In this document: positions 14,086 to 17,972 of the stretch, in pieces
Numbering within the stretch: the first letter of the stretch is position 1
Layout: each line of letters begins with the position of its first letter
Source: CANLWN01 sp039815505
Lineage (GTDB): Bacteria > Bacteroidota > Bacteroidia > Flavobacteriales > Flavobacteriaceae
Direction: 5' to 3'
Length of the DNA stretch: 17,972 bases
Assembly: GCA_039815505.1 (NCBI GenBank)
Contig: JBCBZE010000030.1
Location: 1-17,972, forward strand
Position numbers and translations under genes: made by a program
The notes under the pieces: model-generated
What the model saw: the letters and a program-made list of their open reading frames with translations, nothing else
Told to the model about the DNA's origin: nothing
Database searches by the model: none

Positions 14086-14808
14086 TTATTCCCGTTTTTG
14101 TTCCTTAAACCATTCATAGAGTTCGTCGGTATTATAGGCCCTGGTCCATGAATTATGCCCCAGATCCCTATATTTCGTAAACCGCACATCATACCCCATT
14201 TCCTTTAACCGGGCTACCATTTCTTCCGATTCGGATATGGGGATGGATTTGTCTTTTTCTCCATGAAAGACCCATATGGGCATTTTCCGATCTATCCATG
14301 CGGCATACGGTACGGGTGCCATACCACAGACAACGGCCAAAGCCGCAAATTTTTCAGGATACTGTACGGCCAGTTCCCAAGCGGCCCCTCCTCCTCTACT
14401 TAGACCTGTGAGATATATACGTTTTTTGTCCACACGATTATGTGCCACAATGGTATCCAACAATTGCATCACCGCCCTGGTATTCCACCATTTTTTTTCG
14501 TGTGGATGTTGTGGAGCCAGTATCAAAAAAGGAAATTGCTTTCCGTCAGCTATCAATTTTGGTGGTCCGCTCGATTTAATTTTCGATAAACTATCACCAG
14601 CATCCCCACCGCCATGCAAGAACAGCAGCAATCCAAAGTTTTTATTTTTATGGTCTTCGTAATCCTGTGGAAAATATAGATAATACCTTAGTTTCTCTAT
14701 GGAAACGGTTTTGACCTCATCCTCTATTAGGTGCGTCTGCGCACTACAGTTATTCAATAAAAAAGAACATATTATTATCGATAGTAAATAGTATACCCGT
14801 AACTTCAT
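14086..14808 (-). CDS. Secreted serine esterase (alpha/beta hydrolase, PHB-depolymerase/CE1-like)
   Basis: Starting at 14808 (MKLRVYYLLSIIICSFLLNNCSAQ) the 240-residue protein has a clear export signal, either cleaved after CSA or lipidated at Cys21. The alpha/beta hydrolase landmarks are the oxyanion-region LLLFLHGGGDAGD, nucleophile Ser137 in TGLSRGGGAAWELA, Asp186 in FHGEKDKSIP and His218 in RDLGHNSW. This type (dienelactone hydrolase/esterase D/CE1-like, seen in polysaccharide loci) commonly removes acetyl or feruloyl groups from plant or algal glycans. With GH26 and GH9 alongside, deacetylation of an acetylated mannan or glucomannan is likely but inferred. It is first of the pair with GH9 and may be read from its own promoter in the 93-base gap upstream. 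Confidence 0.87.
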   Translation of the reverse strand: MKLRVYYLLSIIICSFLLNNCSAQTHLIEDEVKTVSIEKLRYYLYFPQDYEDHKNKNFGLLLFLHGGGDAGDSLSKIKSSGPPKLIADGKQFPFLILAPQHPHEKKWWNTRAVMQLLDTIVAHNRVDKKRIYLTGLSRGGGAAWELAVQYPEKFAALAVVCGMAPVPYAAWIDRKMPIWVFHGEKDKSIPISESEEMVARLKEMGYDVRFTKYRDLGHNSWTRAYNTDELYEWFKEQKRE

Positions 14809-14843
14809 TCCGGTCAAGTTATCGTATTTTATTGAGAATATAA

Positions 14844-14876
14844 AATAACCATGTATCGATAAACGATTATGTTATT
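14844..14876 (-). terminator. Imperfect hairpin, possible terminator or operator upstream of the esterase gene
   Basis: AATAACCAT (14844-14852) pairs with ATGTTATT (14869-14876) with one bulged C, and ATCG-ATAAA-CGAT sits inside. Read on the minus strand the stem is followed by a U-rich stretch (UUAUAUU), so it could end the four-gene run that starts with the NRDE gene. The stem is AT-rich and weak, and the site is also well placed to be an operator of the esterase-GH9 pair, 36 bases before the esterase start. Confidence 0.3.
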
Positions 14877-14901
14877 GAATTGTAAAAGATACACAACTTC
14901 T

Positions 14902-15618
14902 TTAATCCATATTCCTATAAATGGGGTCTTCTTTTATAAACTTTTCTATAGTTTCCGGATTCATGTATCGTTGATCTATAGGGGCATTCTTTTGGGGCAG
15001 CGGATTATCCGCTCCTCTCCATACCGTTATGTTCAACACCTTTCTTACATAAGCGCTCCAATCGTATAATTGATAGCCAAGACCATGCGCTATACAAATA
15101 CGATCGGTATTGAATTCAAATGCATCGGTATTTTTGGATTTGAGCAATTTAAAGGACAACCCTATAAGCTGAAAAGTGCTTTTGGTATTATATTCCGCCG
15201 TATGTCCCAATTCATGCCCCAATACACCTATTTGGGCATTGTAAGGAAGATTAAAAAACAAAATAGGGGACAGCTGCTCATTAGACTTGGTACTTATCGT
15301 AATCACATATGTACGATTTTTCTTTTTCTTGAATACACTCCATATTTGAGGTCTAGAGGCCAAAGGTGTTTTCCTCTTCCGTAATCTAAACACCACTTTT
15401 GCAGGCTTCAATTCCGGATAAAAAGATAGCGCTGTCAATGCTTGATTTCTTATTTCCTTAGGTATTTTTTTATTCGTTCCATACTTGGCATACCTTACGG
15501 AATCATGGTCCTCCGCTTTAAAGAAAGCTACCGGAAGTTGGGTGTAAGCGATGGCCGTCCAAAAGAAAGTAAACAGCATTGCGAAAAAAAAATTGAAATC
15601 GCCTGGCTGTATTTTCAT
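14902..15618 (-). CDS. Exported HExxH zinc-metalloprotease-like protein, function unknown
   Basis: A 238-residue protein with a hydrophobic N-terminus (about residues 8-25, FNFFFAMLFTFFWTAIAY) that should export or anchor it. The only strong motif is VLGHELGHTAEY with HELGH at 135-139, the gluzincin zinc site. Glu168 or Asp172 in FEFNTDRICIAHGLGYQL, about 30 residues on, is a suitable third ligand. The basic central part (RKRKTPLASRP, FKKKKNR) is unusual for a periplasmic enzyme. I do not recognise a named family. It lies 13 bases after the beta-barrel gene and appears to be the last gene of a run beginning with the NRDE gene. Protease activity is likely from the zinc motif, but the substrate is unknown. 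Confidence 0.7.
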   Translation of the reverse strand: MKIQPGDFNFFFAMLFTFFWTAIAYTQLPVAFFKAEDHDSVRYAKYGTNKKIPKEIRNQALTALSFYPELKPAKVVFRLRKRKTPLASRPQIWSVFKKKKNRTYVITISTKSNEQLSPILFFNLPYNAQIGVLGHELGHTAEYNTKSTFQLIGLSFKLLKSKNTDAFEFNTDRICIAHGLGYQLYDWSAYVRKVLNITVWRGADNPLPQKNAPIDQRYMNPETIEKFIKEDPIYRNMD

Positions 15619-15631
15619 GCGGCTAAGGGAT

Positions 15632-16204
15632 TTACAGGGAAAATAGATATTGAATGGATATACTGGCTATGAAGTCCTGTGCTACATCGTCCCCGTTGGT
15701 GATTACATTTATTTCCCGGCCAAAACCAGCTGTAATACCAAGCTGTGAAGACGTGTTTTTAATATTAAAAAAATAACCTGCTTCCAACCACGGTTGTAAG
15801 ACCAAAGTATAGGTTGTGCCCTCCCTTGGAGCCGCCGTATTGATGTCGTCTCGCCAATCTATCCACAGATTCCATAGGTCCGTGTTGAAGCCGGCCACTA
15901 TTTTTCCTTTTTTTAGGGGAAAGTGTTTGCGATAACCAAACGACCCTCCAAATCCGGCACCCTCCTCTTCATCATTTTCATCGCTAAAATCCTGTCTATC
16001 TGTAAAATTACCACCTAAACGAAATACCACAGAGGACCTCTCGGAGAGGTAGTGCTCGGCATTTAGGGTAGGGATAATACCGGCCGGATATACTTGTAGG
16101 GATATACCTAAATCCGTTGTTTTGTCCTGTATATCCTGCGCACAAAGATGAAAAAAACATAAAAAGTATAACATAGAAAACAAAGTCGCCGGTTTTTTTA
16201 GCAT
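15632..16204 (-). CDS. Small outer-membrane beta-barrel-like protein
   Basis: A 190-residue protein with a signal peptide (MLKKPATLFSMLYFLCFFHLCAQ, cleavage near residue 22). The rest alternates polar and aromatic or hydrophobic residues in strand-like blocks separated by short turns (DLGISLQVYPAG, SSVVFRLGGNFTD, GAGFGGSFGYRKHF, KIVAGFNTDLWNLW, TYTLVLQPWLEAGYFF, SSQLGITAGFGREI, FIASISIQYLFSL). It ends in a hydrophobic-aromatic strand, the usual pattern of 8-stranded outer-membrane barrels (OmpW/OmpX-like porin family). An acidic loop DENDEEE lies near residue 75. The ATG follows the ATP-grasp stop after a single base, so the two are translationally close. A channel, adhesin or assembly role cannot be chosen from the sequence. 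Confidence 0.7.
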   Translation of the reverse strand: MLKKPATLFSMLYFLCFFHLCAQDIQDKTTDLGISLQVYPAGIIPTLNAEHYLSERSSVVFRLGGNFTDRQDFSDENDEEEGAGFGGSFGYRKHFPLKKGKIVAGFNTDLWNLWIDWRDDINTAAPREGTTYTLVLQPWLEAGYFFNIKNTSSQLGITAGFGREINVITNGDDVAQDFIASISIQYLFSL

Positions 16205-16205
16205 A

Positions 16206-17252
16206 TCAAATTACCTTTAGTTGTTCTTCCAATTCTTTGTTGGCCCGTAACATGGCCCTTCCATCTTTAAAACTTAAATAATGATGACCCTTCCTATTAT
16301 TTATAGCACTTATACTATACAATAATTTCCAATGTTTAAAAATTTCCTTCCATGCGTAGAACAAGGAATGACCGGGATCATAGATATGTGTAGGTTCGCT
16401 ACCGGCACCATTGACCTCTATAATGCTAAAATTCTCACCTTGGGACAATTCCTCAAAGTTATTGTACAAAATATCCAAACGTCCAAAATAAAAATCAGGT
16501 ATCTGTTTACAGATGCTATCTATGGTCTCTAAAAGTGCTTCGTTCCGTCGATGTGATTCATCAATGAACTTAGCACCCCGGGTATGACTGCCGTAGGGCA
16601 CCAAGATAAACTTTTCATCCTTGGGCAAAACACCTTGTAAAACACCCTCTCCATGTTTACGAATCAACTCTGACAATTGAAAATAACTCCTTGGATTTTG
16701 CTTGATCAATTCTTTTATGGATCGTTTACCATCCCCTGTAACGGACAAAAATTCCTTGGAAACAATACCTGTTATCCTACCTTTCTTTTCCCCGGGCAGC
16801 CGCACGTAAAAAATACCCACTTCGTTTGGATAAGGAATAAGGTCCTGTATTAAAAAATCATCGGAAATCTTGTTAATATAAGTTTGAAGTTCCTTCTCGT
16901 TTTTTATTTTATCAACGGCAAAGGCCTTTAGCCCAATATCTGGCTTTGCGATCATAGGATATCGGATACCTGCTTCCTTAATTTCATTAAGAACGGTATC
17001 CAAAGGAGTCTGTTTCGGTATAAGAATTGTTTTGGGAATATATTGTGATGGAATTATATCGTAGATCTCTTTTTTGGACTCCATGGCCATACCTCCGTTT
17101 TTGATGGAAGGATTGGCTGCACTAAAAAAGAAAAATGATTTAGCCTTAATGGCGTAATACAACCAAACAGGAAATATGGGGTAATAGATAAGCTCCATGG
17201 GCCAATATTCCCAATGTGACAACTTGTGTATTTTTGATTGTATATAATTCAC
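16206..17252 (-). CDS. ATP-grasp ligase-like protein (D-Ala-D-Ala-ligase-like fold)
   Basis: A 348-residue ATP-grasp protein starting at a GTG that shares its first base with the upstream TAG stop (TAGTG). This start keeps SHWEYWP and SFFFFSAANPSIKNGGMAMESK (39-60), which I recognise as the conserved head of this Bacteroidota family; the first ATG (Met19) would cut into it. ATP-binding and Mg-site features are PMIAKPDIGLKA (99-110), LIQDLIPY (134-141), FYFGRLDI with Asp260, and IIEVNGAGSEPTHIYDP with Glu279 and Asn281. Members are often labelled D-alanine-D-alanine ligase, but the substrate-binding N-terminal domain differs from Ddl and the true acceptor and donor are unknown. VTGDGKRSIKELI (171-183) recalls cyanophycin- or glutathione-type ATP-grasp enzymes. 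Coupling to the NRDE gene suggests a joint pathway. Confidence 0.82.
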   Translation of the reverse strand: MNYIQSKIHKLSHWEYWPMELIYYPIFPVWLYYAIKAKSFFFFSAANPSIKNGGMAMESKKEIYDIIPSQYIPKTILIPKQTPLDTVLNEIKEAGIRYPMIAKPDIGLKAFAVDKIKNEKELQTYINKISDDFLIQDLIPYPNEVGIFYVRLPGEKKGRITGIVSKEFLSVTGDGKRSIKELIKQNPRSYFQLSELIRKHGEGVLQGVLPKDEKFILVPYGSHTRGAKFIDESHRRNEALLETIDSICKQIPDFYFGRLDILYNNFEELSQGENFSIIEVNGAGSEPTHIYDPGHSLFYAWKEIFKHWKLLYSISAINNRKGHHYLSFKDGRAMLRANKELEEQLKVI

Positions 17253-17972
17253 TACGATTTATTGGAAACCTGGTTTGTAGCCATAGAAATAAAATATTCC
17301 TTATCGCCTAACAAATCCAAATGATTTAATCCTATTTCATCCTTGTAAACAATGGCCTGTGTAATACTTAAGGTTTTCAATGTATTTTTCCTATTGATTA
17401 CAAAACCGTTCTCATCATCCTTGTTATTGTTGGAATGAAAATCAATGATATTCCTAGCATTGATTACATTTTCACTGTCCAAAAACTCATGGAACAATTT
17501 TTTCCGAACCTCCATGACCTTCGCCGTGTACAAGGTTGCGGAAGACCATATATAACTTTCATTTTTAGCGAGTTCCTTATGATGTTTGACATCGCCATCC
17601 CAACGAAATTCAGTCAATTTCGTAGTTTCGAACAATACCAAGGTAAAAGGCTCAATATGGGTTAGATCTATGGTTTCCAAATAAAAGGAAGGTGAACTTG
17701 CACTAACGATATCCAGTAAGATCAAACCTCTACTCTTGGCATACGTTCCGGTTGGGATATGTTTTTCAAATGCTCCATTGAGCAAAACACCTACAACACC
17801 GTTATCATTTATAGCGAACCAAGTTCCGCCAGCTTTGGGATCTTTTGGGTATATAAGCTTAGTGTCATTTATGATTTCTTCAACAGGCTCATATAACACA
17901 CTACGGGAAACATCCTCGTCCCTATTGGAAGTTATAAAGAATTGATCGCCCTTGGAAAGAAAACTTACTGTG
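17252..17972 (-). CDS. NRDE family (TANGO2-like) protein, start cut by the window edge
   Basis: The reading frame stays open to the window end, giving 239 visible residues that begin TVSFLSKGDQFFITSNRDED. This matches the NRDE/TANGO2 head, normally MCTV, so only two codons (Met and the conserved Cys2) are missing beyond 17972. An internal GTG near 17899 is not the real start, because it would remove the SNRDE motif that names the family. KAGGTWFAINDNGVVGVLLN (about 40-60) is the second conserved block. The fold is Ntn-hydrolase-like with a possible catalytic Cys2. Eukaryotic TANGO2 has been linked to heme handling and Golgi organisation, and the bacterial role is unknown. Its TAG stop overlaps the GTG start of the ATP-grasp gene by one base. 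Confidence 0.88.
   Translation of the reverse strand, partial: TVSFLSKGDQFFITSNRDEDVSRSVLYEPVEEIINDTKLIYPKDPKAGGTWFAINDNGVVGVLLNGAFEKHIPTGTYAKSRGLILLDIVSASSPSFYLETIDLTHIEPFTLVLFETTKLTEFRWDGDVKHHKELAKNESYIWSSATLYTAKVMEVRKKLFHEFLDSENVINARNIIDFHSNNNKDDENGFVINRKNTLKTLSITQAIVYKDEIGLNHLDLLGDKEYFISMATNQVSNKS

Noticed and set aside
14052..14192. Upstream extension of the GH9 reading frame by 47 residues to 14192
   Set aside because: It overlaps the 3' end of the esterase gene in another frame, has no export signal at its start, and a good lipoprotein signal begins at 14051.

Overview
The window looks like a chromosomal segment of a marine-type Flavobacteriaceae bacterium (Bacteroidota), though no genus can be named from sequence alone. 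The support is AT-rich DNA, start sites mostly lacking strong Shine-Dalgarno sequences, a TAnnTTTG-type -7 element, and lineage-typical families (DUF4159, a PG_1098-like methyltransferase with a THUMP-like region, lipoprotein glycoside hydrolases). The gene order tsaD, rsmE, DUF4159, AI-2E transporter, methyltransferase is one I recall from this family, here with a TfoX-like gene and a DUF1223 gene added.

Layout. Positions 1-5076 are core genes, mostly on the plus strand: the 3' end of tsaD, a TfoX N-terminal-domain gene, rsmE, a minus-strand DUF1223 gene, then a tight run of DUF4159, AI-2E transporter and methyltransferase. Positions 5145-5867 hold a VanX-like D-Ala-D-Ala dipeptidase lipoprotein (minus). 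A 392-base gene-free stretch follows, rich in short inverted and direct repeats, which separates it from the divergent GH1 gene.

Positions 6260-14808 form a compact polysaccharide-degradation block. It contains a cytoplasmic GH1 glycosidase (plus), a minus-strand operon of GMC oxidoreductase, gluconate-2-dehydrogenase subunit-3-like protein and an exported TIM-barrel isomerase/epimerase-like protein, a divergent GH26 mannanase-like lipoprotein (plus), and a GH9 lipoprotein with a serine esterase upstream of it (minus). The hydrolytic enzymes fit attack on beta-mannan, glucomannan or another beta-1,4-glucan/mannan outside the cell. The GMC/subunit-3/TIM-barrel trio fits an oxidative, 3-keto-sugar type step in the periplasm. 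No SusC/SusD pair, regulator or sugar transporter is present.

Positions 14902-17972 are a tightly packed minus-strand run: an NRDE/TANGO2-like protein (cut by the window end), an ATP-grasp ligase-like protein whose GTG start overlaps the NRDE stop by one base, a small outer-membrane beta-barrel-like protein and an exported HExxH protein. Their joint role is unknown.

Two observations stand out. One is a pair of adjacent, perfect inverted repeats (17-bp arms, then a 24-bp palindrome) inside the methyltransferase coding sequence. The other is the pairing of hydrolytic and oxidative glycan-degrading modules in one locus that lacks SusCD. No rRNA, tRNA, CRISPR array, insertion sequence or phage gene was seen.
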